Positions 13,969 through 23,635 of a stretch of DNA of 64,000 bases are shown piece after piece. Each line of letters starts with the position of its first letter. Position 1 is the stretch's first letter. The stretch comes from Parabacteroides massiliensis (GTDB taxonomy: Bacteria > Bacteroidota > Bacteroidia > Bacteroidales > Tannerellaceae). Location: the NCBI RefSeq assembly GCF_900155425.1, contig NZ_LT700190.1, forward strand, positions 372,001 to 436,000, given 5' to 3'. Made by a program: the position numbers and the translations under genes. The notes beneath the pieces were generated by a model. That model made no database searches. It was given only the letters and a program-made list of their open reading frames with translations, and was not told the DNA's origin.

Positions 13969-15588
13969 ATGGCAATACGAACCAACACAAACCCGATGAG
14001 ACCGGACTTGCAACCCGAAATGTACGCTCTTTTGATGCGCAACGGTATGCAAGCCCATGTCGTACCTGTGGGTGACAGCTACCAGTTGGTAGTACAGGGG
14101 CACGACTCTCCGCTCTTGCGATACCCCATCAGCAAGCAGCAGTTTTTAGCTCTTACCGACTGGGGGACAAACCATGCCAACAAAAAGGCATACAACACCT
14201 TTACGGAGATAGTAAAGAATGACTTTGAGCTGCCACGCAACTTTGTCCATGCCCGTAATGCCAACGGCAGGGTGGCAATGGGACTTCACGGCTACCGTAT
14301 CGGCATCGGTGAGTATGGCAGGGTCGGCAGGTACGGTATGCCGCCCCCTTTCCTCGGATGGACTCCCAGACAGCAGGAAGGCTATCACTTGCGCAGGGTC
14401 GGCGGCCGGCTTTTCTATGCAGATACACCTATGATGGCAGAACGCCCGGACGGACGAATGAAACCCGGTGAGATGCAATCCGGCGGTTACGGATTCTACT
14501 ACAAAGGGCATCGGCAGCCACAAAAGCCGGTACAGCCAGTCCGACAGGATGTCTTGCAGGATTTGCAGGCAGTCATCACCTCGATGGTAAACAAGCCAAG
14601 AAGCGAAGAACCTGCAAAGCCCTACAAGGAGCTGATTACCTCACCCGTCTATTTCTCCAATGAGAAGTGGCAGGAATGCCTGTCCTCACACGGCATCATC
14701 GTGGATACGGAAGCCGGGACTCTGACCGTCCAGTCGGAGAAAGTCAGTGCCGATATGGTCTATGACCTGACCGAAGAGGAATTATCCGCACTGACCTCCA
14801 ATTCCATTGAAGAGCATCCGGTTGAGAAACGCCTGGAGATTCTGAACAATGTCATTCAAAATGACTATTCCGATAAAGTCACATTGGAATCGCTGAACAG
14901 CAAGGAGCGCATCAGCATTGCCCTGCACCCCGAAGTGGAGCAGGATCTGGCTATGCGGAACCGGCAGGAACAGGACTTGCTCCTGCCATTGGAATCCGAT
15001 AACAGCCTTGCACCGCACTCTACCGAACAGACGGTACTGCAAGAAGACGAACATATCATCAGAGAGCCACAAGAAGGAGCCTTGATTGAAGGACGGGACT
15101 TGTCATACATCAACGAAAACAAAGGCTGGTACCGGGAAGGAGAACACGGACGTGAGGTGGAAGTGGAAGCCATCGCTGTACAACCAACAGAAACAGAGGG
15201 CAAATACAAGATGACCGCCATTATCAACGGAGAACCCATCACCCATGAAATCAGCCAGAAACAGTACGACAAGTTCCTGGCAGTCGATGACTACCACCGC
15301 ATGAAGCTCTTTTCCAAGATATTCAACGAAGTGGATATGAAGACCCGTCCCGAAATGAGCAGCGGATTGGGGACAAAGATATTCGCCGCACTTGCCGCAG
15401 GTGCTGTAGTGCTGTCGGATGTCGCCCACGGGCTGCACCATCCCTGTCCGGAATTTTACGGAGAGCGTTTCAGTTCCGCACCCCGTCCTTATTTCAAGCC
15501 GGGAGTGGACTCGCCGATGGATGTGGCTGCAAGGAACTTTGAAGCGCAGATGAACAAGGAGGTGGCAGAGATGCGCAGAGGATTTTAA
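13969..15588 (+). CDS. large conjugative-element protein, DUF3945-like, 539 aa
   Basis: Starts MAIRTNTNPMRPDLQPEMYA. Two similar blocks appear: YPISKQQFLALTDWGTNHAN (about 44-63) and ITHEISQKQYDKFLAVDDYH (about 425-444), each a short strand followed by a helix and each ahead of a region of substrate-like repeats. An alanine-rich hydrophobic stretch, TKIFAALAAGAVVLSDVAHG, near 467-486 may insert into membrane. The centre is low-complexity and acidic. Middle of the operon ending in the cut toprim gene. Confidence 0.6.
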   Translation: MAIRTNTNPMRPDLQPEMYALLMRNGMQAHVVPVGDSYQLVVQGHDSPLLRYPISKQQFLALTDWGTNHANKKAYNTFTEIVKNDFELPRNFVHARNANGRVAMGLHGYRIGIGEYGRVGRYGMPPPFLGWTPRQQEGYHLRRVGGRLFYADTPMMAERPDGRMKPGEMQSGGYGFYYKGHRQPQKPVQPVRQDVLQDLQAVITSMVNKPRSEEPAKPYKELITSPVYFSNEKWQECLSSHGIIVDTEAGTLTVQSEKVSADMVYDLTEEELSALTSNSIEEHPVEKRLEILNNVIQNDYSDKVTLESLNSKERISIALHPEVEQDLAMRNRQEQDLLLPLESDNSLAPHSTEQTVLQEDEHIIREPQEGALIEGRDLSYINENKGWYREGEHGREVEVEAIAVQPTETEGKYKMTAIINGEPITHEISQKQYDKFLAVDDYHRMKLFSKIFNEVDMKTRPEMSSGLGTKIFAALAAGAVVLSDVAHGLHHPCPEFYGERFSSAPRPYFKPGVDSPMDVAARNFEAQMNKEVAEMRRGF

Positions 15589-15608
15589 GGAATAAAAGGA
15601 ACACACAG

Positions 15609-16361
15609 ATGGCAAACGGAGAACTGACATACGATGACTTCCTGCAACGGCTGGACATTCAGGATATACTGATGGACGCAGGCTATCACCTGAACAAGCG
15701 TGACGGCTTGCGTTATCCGTCCTATATCCGTATGGACAGTAACGGCACACGTATCCGGGGTGACAAGTTCATCGTCACGCCGAACGGCAAATGCTGTTTC
15801 CAGCCACCACAGCAAAAGCTCTATAATATCATATCCTTTATCAAGGCATTCCCGGAGAAGTTTGCGGAACACCGGAACGGCGTCTCTCTAGACAGGTTGG
15901 TCAACCTTGTCTGCAACAGGCTGTTGAACCAACCCATCAATGACAGACCTTTGCGCATCATCCAACCCAGACGGGAGAACACTCCGTTCAGGCTGGATGA
16001 TTACGACATCCACCGTTTTGACGTGAAAGACAGAGAGACCCACAAACGTTTTTATCCCTATTTCAAGAACCGTGGCATCGACATCTTCACACAACGGGCT
16101 TTTGCCGACCATTTCTTCCTGGCTACCAGACACCGTTCAGACGGTTTGGCGTATGCCAACCTTGTCTTTCCACTGGTACTTCCCAAAGAGCCGGACAAGA
16201 TTGCAGGACTGGAGGAACGCGGCCGTCCCAAGATGGACGGTAGCGGAAGTTACAAGGGCAAAGCCGAGGGCAGCAACAGCAGCGAGGGCTTGTGGATAGC
16301 CAATTTCAGCGATGAACCTGTAATCCATTCCGGTTTTTCATCTTCCTTGAAACTATTATAA
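15609..16361 (+). pseudogene. toprim/primase-like protein, cut at 3' end
   Basis: The first about 237 residues (MANGELTYDDFLQRLDIQDI, then GYHLNKRDGLRYPSYIRMDS and KFIVTPNGKCCFQPPQQKLY) match the N-terminal part of toprim-containing mobilization or primase proteins of Bacteroides elements. At GLWIANFSDEP the sequence crosses into the cut 3' end of a minus-strand gene, so the last residues (VIHSGFSSSLKLL) are foreign and the toprim catalytic domain is missing. The break is at about 16.32 kb. Confidence 0.65.
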
Positions 16362-16576
16362 AGTTCAGCCATCAGTTTAATTTGCAGATTTACATTGCCA
16401 GCCCACAAACGTCTGATATTCCGATTGCCGTAATTAAGGTAGTATTCGCAATCAGCTTGTAAACGACCTAACAATTGGTATCTGAATACAATATCACAAT
16501 GTAAAACTCTGTCTATTATCTTTCTCTCATCTGAATTTGTTTCCATATTTGCCATAATCTTTTTATTTTCCCTCAT
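16320..16576 (-). pseudogene. 3'-truncated small gene, LPD11-like
   Basis: From the ATG at 16576, MRENKKIMANMETNSDERKI and RLQADCEYYLNYGNRNIRRL followed by LWAGNVNLQIKLMAELYNS and EKPEWIT match small large-polyvalent-protein-associated proteins in Bacteroides elements. After EWIT the frame runs through the cut toprim gene in antisense. Two genes of opposite strand truncated at the same point mark a recombination or deletion join. Confidence 0.5.
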
Positions 16577-17050
16577 TTTGAAGCCTTTATCGGCTTTCTT
16601 GTCGGAATCTGAATTTTACGTGCAACCAAGAGACTGTGGAAACAGAAGGATAAGACAAGTAAATGGCAGAGGAGTTGATGAAATACCCAATTAACACTTG
16701 GTGGAAATTGCGGAAAGTTGTTGTTAAGTTCACCAAGCAATTAGCGAAACAACCTGCATAGCGGTACTTGGCATTCCCTCGACGCAGTACCTTTGCAAAG
16801 GAAAATAGAGCCGGCAAGATGAGCCGGAGGTGTTCATTATATGTGACAAGTAAAACTGCTATAATTGGCAGATAGATAGCAGGAATTGTAAAATAGGAAA
16901 AGTATAACAACTCCGGCAAATCCTTTCGATATTTGACGGAGTTGTTATATAGCTCATGTTTTTTTCTTATTAAAAGCATAACAAAATCGGCAAGACGCAT
17001 TGGTATTTGCCAAATTTGTTATAACTTTGCAACATAATTGAAGAACAATA
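16577..17050. other. 474-bp gap before the first AbiE pair
   Basis: AT-rich, with a TAACTTTG promoter box at about 17022-17029 serving the AbiE operon. A 137-codon minus-strand frame crosses it, but its composition (many Tyr, Phe, Leu, no domain) and its overlap with that promoter argue against a gene. Confidence 0.4.
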
Positions 17051-17779
17051 ATGACTGCCGTAAATCAGATAATAGATATTGCCAGAAAACAGGACGGGCA
17101 ATTCACACGAAAAGACCTGCTGAATGCGGTGCGCTCTGGTATGAAAAACATATCAGAAGGCTCTCTTGTTGTGCTTTTGAATAGGATGCTTGCAGAGAAC
17201 AAAATCATCAGAGTTTCATACGGGAAATACAAATTAAATGAAGATTTGAAATATGATTTTTTGTATAAGCCAAGCGAATTTATGCTTTCACTCAACAGAC
17301 ATATAAAAGAAAAATTCCCTTTCACAGATTATTGTATATGGCAACCATCTATATTCGCTTCTATGATGTTACATGTACCTGCGGTAAGAACCACATTGGT
17401 AGATGTTGAAAGGGAGGCAATGGAATCCGTTTTTATGTCATTACAAAACATGGAATTTGCAATCCCTGTTTTTTTGAATCCGAAGCAAGAAGATGCAGAT
17501 CGATATATTACAAATCGTGATATGATTATTGTTCGTCCTCTTGTCAAAGAGGCTCCAATAGATATTATTGATGGCTGTCCCGTTCCCACATTAGAGAAAA
17601 TGCTTGTTGATGCCATATCCGACAAGGAACTACAACATCTTCAAGGTAATGAATTATATACTATATATTCAAACGCCTTCTCGGACTATGAAATCAAAAT
17701 GCCACGGCTGTTGAGATATGCGGCACGCCGTAACAGAAAACAAAAAGTTGAACAAATTATCAATACAATCAATATATGA
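17051..17779 (+). CDS. abiEi: AbiEi-type antitoxin of a type IV toxin-antitoxin pair
   Basis: A 242-aa protein. The N-terminal winged helix (MTAVNQIIDIARKQDGQFTR, then SEGSLVVLLNRMLAENKIIR and YGKYKL, about 1-62) is the DNA-binding part of AbiEi antitoxins. The C-terminal part (FPFTDYCIWQPSIFASMMLH, then VPTLEKMLVDAI) matches the conserved antitoxin domain. AbiEi represses the operon and blocks AbiEii without forming a tight complex. Its stop overlaps the toxin start by 4 nt (ATGA). In other hosts AbiE pairs give phage abortive infection and stabilise mobile elements. Confidence 0.85.
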   Translation: MTAVNQIIDIARKQDGQFTRKDLLNAVRSGMKNISEGSLVVLLNRMLAENKIIRVSYGKYKLNEDLKYDFLYKPSEFMLSLNRHIKEKFPFTDYCIWQPSIFASMMLHVPAVRTTLVDVEREAMESVFMSLQNMEFAIPVFLNPKQEDADRYITNRDMIIVRPLVKEAPIDIIDGCPVPTLEKMLVDAISDKELQHLQGNELYTIYSNAFSDYEIKMPRLLRYAARRNRKQKVEQIINTINI

Positions 17780-18840
17780 TACATCCCGATAGCAGGACAT
17801 TATCTTGGATAGAACAAGTAGCCAAAGACAACAAGATAAAAGATATAGCCCTCGTTGAAAAAACAATCCGTGCATTCTCATTGTTGGAAGCATTAGCCCG
17901 ATCCGGTTGTCCCTTTTTATTCAAGGGAGGGTCTTCCTTAATGCTTCATCTTGATACCGGCAAACGACTTTCAATCGACATTGATATAATTTGTCCTCCT
18001 GGAACAAGGATTGAAGATTATCTGGAAAAGTATTCCGAAGAATATGGTTTTGGAGAGGTTAAATTGGTAGAACGTATCTCTCGTACAGATATTCCAAAAC
18101 AACATGCCAAATTCTTTTACCAGGTGGCATATCCGGCAGGAGGACGTCAAGACAAGATTCTGTTGGATGTATTATTCGAGGAAATTCATTATGCAAATGT
18201 TGTGGAACTTCCTATTCAGAGCCGCTTGTTAAAAACAGAAGGAAATCCCGTAATGGTAAAGTTGCCAAGTAAAGAAGATCTGCTCGGCGATAAATTAACT
18301 GCATTTGCTCCTCACACGACTGGGATCCCATTTTTCAAAGGAGAAAAGAATTGTTCAATGGAAATCTGTAAACAGTTATTTGACGTTGCATCGCTTTTCG
18401 ACATAGTTGGAGACTTATCTGTTACAGCGGAAACATTCAATAAATTTGCGATGGTTGAACTTCAATACAGAGGTGAGAATCCTGATGCAATTCAAAAAGT
18501 TTTGGATGACATTTATGATACTGCCAAATGTATAGTAATGCGCGGGCAAGACAGTCAGGAGGAATTTGACCTGATTCAAGATGGAATAAAAAAAGTGCGT
18601 GGCTTTATTCATAGTGAAGTCTATACTTTGGAAAGTGCTATTACAAATGCTTCAAAGGCAGCTTATCTTGCCAAACTTATCAGTAAAGGCATAAATGAGA
18701 TAAAGCACTATAATCCGTCCGAAGCGAATTTATTGGTTAACGTAACGATACACTCTCCACTCTCAACCAAATTGAATAAATTAAAGAAGACGAATGCAGA
18801 AGCGTTCTTCTATTGGAGCGAAATACAAAAGTTATTATAA
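17776..18840 (+). CDS. abiEii: AbiEii-type nucleotidyltransferase toxin
   Basis: A 354-aa toxin of the DUF1814/AbiEii family. The nucleotidyltransferase core is visible: FKGGSSLMLHLDTGKRLSID followed by IDIICPPG (about 52-78), that is GGSSL and the DID pair for metal binding. Later KLPSKEDLLGDKLTAFAP matches the family's third motif (K...D..A). Known AbiEii-type toxins add nucleotides to tRNA or related targets and halt growth. The operon ends at a hairpin at 18858-18890. Confidence 0.88.
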   Translation: MIHPDSRTLSWIEQVAKDNKIKDIALVEKTIRAFSLLEALARSGCPFLFKGGSSLMLHLDTGKRLSIDIDIICPPGTRIEDYLEKYSEEYGFGEVKLVERISRTDIPKQHAKFFYQVAYPAGGRQDKILLDVLFEEIHYANVVELPIQSRLLKTEGNPVMVKLPSKEDLLGDKLTAFAPHTTGIPFFKGEKNCSMEICKQLFDVASLFDIVGDLSVTAETFNKFAMVELQYRGENPDAIQKVLDDIYDTAKCIVMRGQDSQEEFDLIQDGIKKVRGFIHSEVYTLESAITNASKAAYLAKLISKGINEIKHYNPSEANLLVNVTIHSPLSTKLNKLKKTNAEAFFYWSEIQKLL

Positions 18841-18857
18841 TGAGATTTTTATAATGC

Positions 18858-18890
18858 AGAAGAGCCGACCCGTCACGGGCAGGCTCTTCT
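18858..18890. terminator. bidirectional terminator between abiEii and the OmpA-like gene
   Basis: AGAAGAGCC/GGCTCTTCT stem with a second CCG/CGG pairing in the loop, followed by TTTG; it separates convergent genes. Confidence 0.7.
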
Positions 18891-18943
18891 TTGTGAATTG
18901 ACATTCAACTAATCAATTTGAACAAAAAGAATCTTACACTTTC

Positions 18944-20446
18944 CTATTTCATATATAGCATGACTTTGGTATGTCTGTTAGCTTCAGTGGGTACATAATT
19001 GGAAATACCTCCTTGACCGACCTTTGTTATATTTTCAACAGCCACTCCGCGCTTACACAACTCCGTGGCAATATAATCAGCTCTTGATGTGCTCAATTTA
19101 TTGTTTATATCGGCAGTTCCAGTGGCAGCGTCGGCCGCACCTGCAACAGTCACGGATAATCCGTATTTCTTCGTCACTCGCGCCAGTTCATCCAGATTGA
19201 CCAACTGAGATTTATCGGTCAATTGATCCGTGCTGAGTTCAAAGAAGAAATAGACAGGCGAACCGATGCACTCGTCACGGGAACCTATAAAGGTGAGATA
19301 ATCCGAATGGCTATAAATGGAAATGCTGTCATTATTCATATCTGAAGATAGCAGGGAATCGGCACCTGTGACATAGAAGCCGTTTATAACGCTACCGTCA
19401 TTATTGGGTATGGCATTGGCAAATTCAGACTTACTGGACAAACTGTCATTGGACAATGGAGACCTGCCATCCCAATGCCTGTTTTTCAATCTTGCCCGGA
19501 GCGAGTTCAGTCCACTGTAATCGTTTCTCGGATAGACATTACCCAAACTCTTCCGGTCATCAAACATCCTGCTATATTTATCAAGCAAACCCTCAATTTC
19601 CAGAATCTTCTTCAATTCGTTTATCGTTTGCATCGCCCTGTCATATTGCCCGGTGTATCTGCGATTACTCTCCGATAGCTGTGTGGCGTAACCAATCAGC
19701 CACTCGTTCTGCCGGATGTAAGGACTCGCATCAACGGCACGTTTCCAGCCGGTCTTTCCAATCGTAAACGACAAGCCGACTGACACGGAGAGCATATTAT
19801 CTCCGAAACGATTGGATTTACCATAGCCATCAAAGTCCTGGAATGTGGAAACATTGCCAATTTCCAACAAAGCAGACAGCCGTTTACAGATACGGTATTG
19901 CCCCTGTATTCCGTATGAAATGGCAAACGGATTATGTCCGTTCTGCGGATTGTGCATCAATCCAAGTCCTATGTATGGAATGATTCCCCAACGAGGATTC
20001 TCCACCTTGCCATACCGATATCCAAGCACATTCCACATCAAGTCAGCATGAAAGTGATGGTAGTCATTTGTGACCAGTCCGCAATCTTTGAACTGCCAAC
20101 CTCCATAACCGATTCTTGCTCCGATCTGCGGAGTGAACCACTTGCCGAGCGATGCGGAAATAGTAGGCTTTATCCTGTCAAATAAGTCGGCACAACCAAC
20201 AGGTTTGCCAATGAACGCACTTGCACCTCCTCGAAGACTGACAAACCAGTTACCGTTCCAAGGCGATGTCACGAATACACCCTTGCGGTAAGTCGGCTCC
20301 AAAAGCCGGAGTATCTGTTCGACATCCGTGTACGATTCCAGCTGTACAGTGTCCTTTATCACAGGTGGTACAGCCGCTTTCATTTGCAGTGAACAGCCCA
20401 TACCTGCCACTGCCAGAATTAAAAATATTTTCTTTGTCATATTCAA
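18944..20446 (-). CDS. OmpA-family outer-membrane protein, 500 aa
   Basis: Signal peptide KKIFLILAVAGMGCSLQMKA. Residues about 55-225 have many short aromatic-ended strands with glycines (NWFVSLRGGASAFIGKPVGC, IIPYIGLGLMHNPQNG), as in an 8-stranded barrel. A Tyr/Arg-rich helical region follows. The last about 110 residues are an OmpA-type peptidoglycan-binding domain (VTVAGAADAATGTADINNKL, then LSTSRADYIATELCKRGV). Genes of this type sit next to mobilization genes in Bacteroides integrative elements; a surface or mating role is inferred. Confidence 0.75.
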   Translation of the reverse strand: MNMTKKIFLILAVAGMGCSLQMKAAVPPVIKDTVQLESYTDVEQILRLLEPTYRKGVFVTSPWNGNWFVSLRGGASAFIGKPVGCADLFDRIKPTISASLGKWFTPQIGARIGYGGWQFKDCGLVTNDYHHFHADLMWNVLGYRYGKVENPRWGIIPYIGLGLMHNPQNGHNPFAISYGIQGQYRICKRLSALLEIGNVSTFQDFDGYGKSNRFGDNMLSVSVGLSFTIGKTGWKRAVDASPYIRQNEWLIGYATQLSESNRRYTGQYDRAMQTINELKKILEIEGLLDKYSRMFDDRKSLGNVYPRNDYSGLNSLRARLKNRHWDGRSPLSNDSLSSKSEFANAIPNNDGSVINGFYVTGADSLLSSDMNNDSISIYSHSDYLTFIGSRDECIGSPVYFFFELSTDQLTDKSQLVNLDELARVTKKYGLSVTVAGAADAATGTADINNKLSTSRADYIATELCKRGVAVENITKVGQGGISNYVPTEANRHTKVMLYMK

Positions 20447-20494
20447 CGCATTATTTTGTTTTGTTATTCATTGCAGAAAAACATATTCTGCCGA

Positions 20495-21958
20495 TTACCT
20501 CTTTTGCTTCTTGCCGGAAGCCGGTCGCATCATTCTGCTTGCCATCATCATGCAACGCCTTGCCCACGCACGGTTATCCTCGTCATCATCCTTTCCCCAT
20601 TTAAGGTTGCTTTTACTTCCTCCACCGCCATGCGTTTCGGCAAATGTAGTGGCGTCGTTGACCATACCAAGGAAGAGGAGCGTGGCGCAGTGCATCACTT
20701 CCGCCCCTTGCTCGGTCAGGCTCTGCAACAAAGAACCGTCAAAGACGGATTGCTCCGCAGCTCCCATTTCAGCCACTCTTGCCGAATGTTCTCCAACCAA
20801 TGTTTCCAGCATTACATCTTTGAGCAGCACATCCACGTTGGAATGGATTTCACGACTGTACTTATAGGCTTCGCCTTTCAGTTCCTCCGTGCGCTCGCCA
20901 ATGGCATCCATGTCCCTTTTAAGGACTTCAAGCTGTTGGTCAGCCGTCCGTAGCTTATCCTGCTTGTCTTCCAGTTTCGTTTGGATAGAAGCCAGTTCTT
21001 TTTCCAACCGTTCCCTCTCGGCTATAATGGCAGCCGTATCTCCCTGATGGGATTGAAGGGTGCGTTCCAATGCCGATAGTTGGGATTCCTTTTCCGCTTT
21101 CGCTTTTCGGAGGTTATCCACCATAGAGGTCAAGCCTTTAACCCTGCGCTCTGCCAGACTTATTTCCACTTTAAGGTCTGACAATGCTTTTTTGTGTTGG
21201 ACAACCTGTTCCTCTATATTGGTACATTCTTCCGAAAGGTGTCGGCGGTATTCCTCCGTGCTTCGATGTCTTGCCCCGGTTTCGGAAACATTACGTCCCC
21301 GTTCCAGTTGCCATTTTTCGTTCACTTGCGAGAGTTCATCGTGTAACATTTTCATCCTTGCAGAAAACTCATATTTGTCCTTTCCTGCAAACATCTTTTT
21401 GAACGCAAATTTCCCGTCTTGGATTGGCAATAAAGTAAGGTGCATATGCGGGGTCGTTTCATCAAGATGTACATAGCACCCGACAATGTTCTCCTCACCG
21501 AATCTTTCACTCATGAACCGGTACATATCCTTTGCCCATTCTTCTATTTCCGGTCTTCGTTGAAGCGAAGCATTGGCGGTATTGTTACCGGAACCATACA
21601 CAACAGCCTGGTCTCCAAAAGCAAGCTGCCGCATTTGAAACTTCGATCCGCCCAGTATAAAATCCACGACCGTGCGAAATTTCGGTTCTGCCAAATCCGA
21701 ATTGGGATCTTTTATCCCACGCCCGGCAAGGTTTTCAGCCATGCGTTCAGGAATAGACTTGTCCTTGTTTACAGGTCGCACCTTACCGCCCTTTACAATC
21801 TCGAAATTCAACCGTTCCCTCTGGCGGTCATAATTACCCTTGTCTATGGCGTGTTTCCAGCCGCTTTCCGTCCAGTTACGCTGGTGTTCGTTGCTTTGCG
21901 CGGTGGTTATGCCTTTCATCACGTTCATGTGCATCACCTGCCATGATTTTTCAGCCAT
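20495..21958 (-). CDS. MobV-family relaxase
   Basis: 487-aa relaxase starting MAEKSWQVMHMNVMKGITTA; the longer frame upstream reads through the hairpin-rich candidate oriT and is not used. The signature YVHLDETTPHMHLTLLP at about 160-176 gives the HxDExxPHxH metal motif of MobV (Pre/Mob) relaxases, which nick oriT and lead the strand into a recipient. Residues about 240-400 form a long coiled coil. The C-terminus is basic (RPASGKKQKR). The gene downstream encodes the OmpA-like protein; the HTH gene is directly upstream. Confidence 0.9.
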   Translation of the reverse strand: MAEKSWQVMHMNVMKGITTAQSNEHQRNWTESGWKHAIDKGNYDRQRERLNFEIVKGGKVRPVNKDKSIPERMAENLAGRGIKDPNSDLAEPKFRTVVDFILGGSKFQMRQLAFGDQAVVYGSGNNTANASLQRRPEIEEWAKDMYRFMSERFGEENIVGCYVHLDETTPHMHLTLLPIQDGKFAFKKMFAGKDKYEFSARMKMLHDELSQVNEKWQLERGRNVSETGARHRSTEEYRRHLSEECTNIEEQVVQHKKALSDLKVEISLAERRVKGLTSMVDNLRKAKAEKESQLSALERTLQSHQGDTAAIIAERERLEKELASIQTKLEDKQDKLRTADQQLEVLKRDMDAIGERTEELKGEAYKYSREIHSNVDVLLKDVMLETLVGEHSARVAEMGAAEQSVFDGSLLQSLTEQGAEVMHCATLLFLGMVNDATTFAETHGGGGSKSNLKWGKDDDEDNRAWARRCMMMASRMMRPASGKKQKR

Positions 21959-22185
21959 ATCATCCGTTTTTATCGGACAACCGATTTGCCCCAGCTTGCT
22001 GCTTGTCCGGCAACCGCTCCCACCGACCGTAATCGTGTGGGGTATTGAGTTACCCATGCTTCCCTCTGTTTGGTCAACGTGCAAGCACCGCTGCACGCTT
22101 AAAATGGCAAGCCTACAAATGTAGGGCATCACGGCTCGTCCGTGGTTATACAATAGTTTTTGACTTACAACACCGGTTGTGAAGT
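21959..22185. other. candidate oriT region upstream of the relaxase
   Basis: Four small inverted repeats lie in 180 bp: ATCGG/CCGAT at 21972-21985, CGTGCA/TGCACG at 22078-22097, CCTACA/TGTAGG at 22112-22125 and CACGG/CCGTG at 22130-22144. MobV elements usually keep oriT just upstream of mob. The exact nick site was not identified. Confidence 0.45.
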
Positions 22186-23037
22186 CTATAAAAGGGTAAA
22201 ATCACGCTCCTGGCACTTTGCCCATAACGCCCTGAACGGCTGTCGAAGCGTGGCAAGCATATCCGTTTCGCTCGAACTATTGGCTGCGCCGTCGTTTCCA
22301 GCGTCCAGAATCATCTTGGCGGTTATCTTGGATGCCTCCAAAAGTGAAGTCCAGTCACCTCCCAGTTCCTTGTGAAAGAACTCCAGGAAATCGGTCGGGT
22401 CATCGAAGCGTGAGTTTCGTATGGCGCGTTTCAGTCCGGCTACGGCTACACGCTCGACAATCTCTTGGGCAAACTCCGTTTCTGCACCTGCCTTTATTGC
22501 CGGCTTGTCGCCCGAATGATCTTTGCCGGATTCATCGGCAAGCCGTTTCAGTCCGGCTTCATGATACTGTCCACAAATCTCTCCCATATCTTCGTCAGAC
22601 AGATTGCCATTTATCCATTCGGACAAAGCCTTGTCCAAATCATCGGCAAGTCCGGCCCCTGTATGACCGGTATAAGAGGCAGGAGTTTCGCCACTGGAGA
22701 ATGGCGCAAAAGTCACGGTAATGACCACACTCTTTGCGAACCTTGTCCGACGAATATATCCCATCTCCTCCAGTTTGTCAAGGAACGCCCTGACGGTAGC
22801 CCTGTGCCAGTGCCATTCCACCGCAAGGTCTGAAATGGTCACATGACACTCGTCAGCCTGCAACACATACTCGTGGTTCTTCAAAAAGGGAGCGATAAAA
22901 CCTGCCGTTGCTTTCTCCAACAGGTCGTAGTAAGCACCGGTCTTTGTCTTCCGTTCACCGACTTTCTCTTTGAGGTAGTCGAAAAACATCATATCTGCCA
23001 ATACCTGATTGGCGGCTCTATTCTTGTCTTTCATCAT
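22186..23037 (-). CDS. winged-helix DNA-binding protein of the mobilization region, 283 aa
   Basis: Residues about 60-115 read as a winged helix: CHVTISDLAVEWHWHRATVR then AFLDKLEEMGYIRRTRFAKS. This is the design of replication-initiator-like or regulatory proteins found ahead of mob genes in Bacteroides elements. The rest is acidic and helical, with DPTDFLEFFHKELGGDWTSL near the C-terminus. It may initiate replication, assist the relaxosome or regulate mob. It stands first in the mob operon. Confidence 0.6.
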   Translation of the reverse strand: MMKDKNRAANQVLADMMFFDYLKEKVGERKTKTGAYYDLLEKATAGFIAPFLKNHEYVLQADECHVTISDLAVEWHWHRATVRAFLDKLEEMGYIRRTRFAKSVVITVTFAPFSSGETPASYTGHTGAGLADDLDKALSEWINGNLSDEDMGEICGQYHEAGLKRLADESGKDHSGDKPAIKAGAETEFAQEIVERVAVAGLKRAIRNSRFDDPTDFLEFFHKELGGDWTSLLEASKITAKMILDAGNDGAANSSSETDMLATLRQPFRALWAKCQERDFTLL

Positions 23038-23120
23038 TTCATTTGATTTTTGTTTGACTATATGTGGATTCTATTAACCTGCCACTATCCACTTATTCGT
23101 GGCAGTCTCGCGTGATGATG

Positions 23121-23615
23121 TCAGTAGTAATGTTCGGACATTGTTTTTGGATTTTCTTTCAAATGCTTGCGCGTGTCTTCATCCTGCCATTCGGCTAACA
23201 CACGGCAAGAGGGATAGAACATGGCGGCCAAAAGAAGAAAGGCAAGCGTGAACGCCGTGGTGTGCAGATGTGGTACCGCGCAGATGACCAATGTAATCAA
23301 GGCTGCCATAACGAATCTTTTCTTATCCTCGTGGAGTCTGCGCATCCACCTGTCGGCACGTCTGAACGAGAACAGAACGGCACAAGGTATGGTGGATATC
23401 AGAACTCCCCACTTTCCGAAGTGTCCGCCTGCATAGACATAGTGATATAGCAGGAGGAAGATAAGCATACACTGCACATAAAGTTTCCTCGCATTCTCGC
23501 TATCCGCCATTCTGAGGTAAAACTTTGCCATAAAAAACCGGTTGCTCCTGTACAATGACATGGGCAGTATAATGAGCAATGCCGGAAATAACATTTCGAT
23601 GATAATCCAAATCAT
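23121..23615 (-). CDS. multi-pass membrane protein, 164 aa
   Basis: Hydrophobic segments at the N-terminus (IWIIIEMLFPALLIILPMSL), in the middle (LIFLLLYHYVYAG, GVLISTIPCAVLFSF) and toward the C-terminus (ALITLVICAVPHLHTTAFTL) give four to five helices. No family recognised. It ends a four-gene operon (25583 down to 23121) on the minus strand. Confidence 0.6.
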   Translation of the reverse strand: MIWIIIEMLFPALLIILPMSLYRSNRFFMAKFYLRMADSENARKLYVQCMLIFLLLYHYVYAGGHFGKWGVLISTIPCAVLFSFRRADRWMRRLHEDKKRFVMAALITLVICAVPHLHTTAFTLAFLLLAAMFYPSCRVLAEWQDEDTRKHLKENPKTMSEHYY

Positions 23616-23635
23616 AATCGTAATCCTTTGTGTAA

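Noticed and set aside
16587-17000. 137-codon minus-strand frame before the first AbiE pair
   Set aside because: It overlaps the AbiE promoter region, has no recognisable domain and a composition typical of translated non-coding AT-rich DNA.
20456-23046. Long plus-strand frames opposite the relaxase and HTH genes
   Set aside because: They are antisense shadows: rich in Ser, Cys and Arg, with no domain, while the minus-strand genes have clear motifs.
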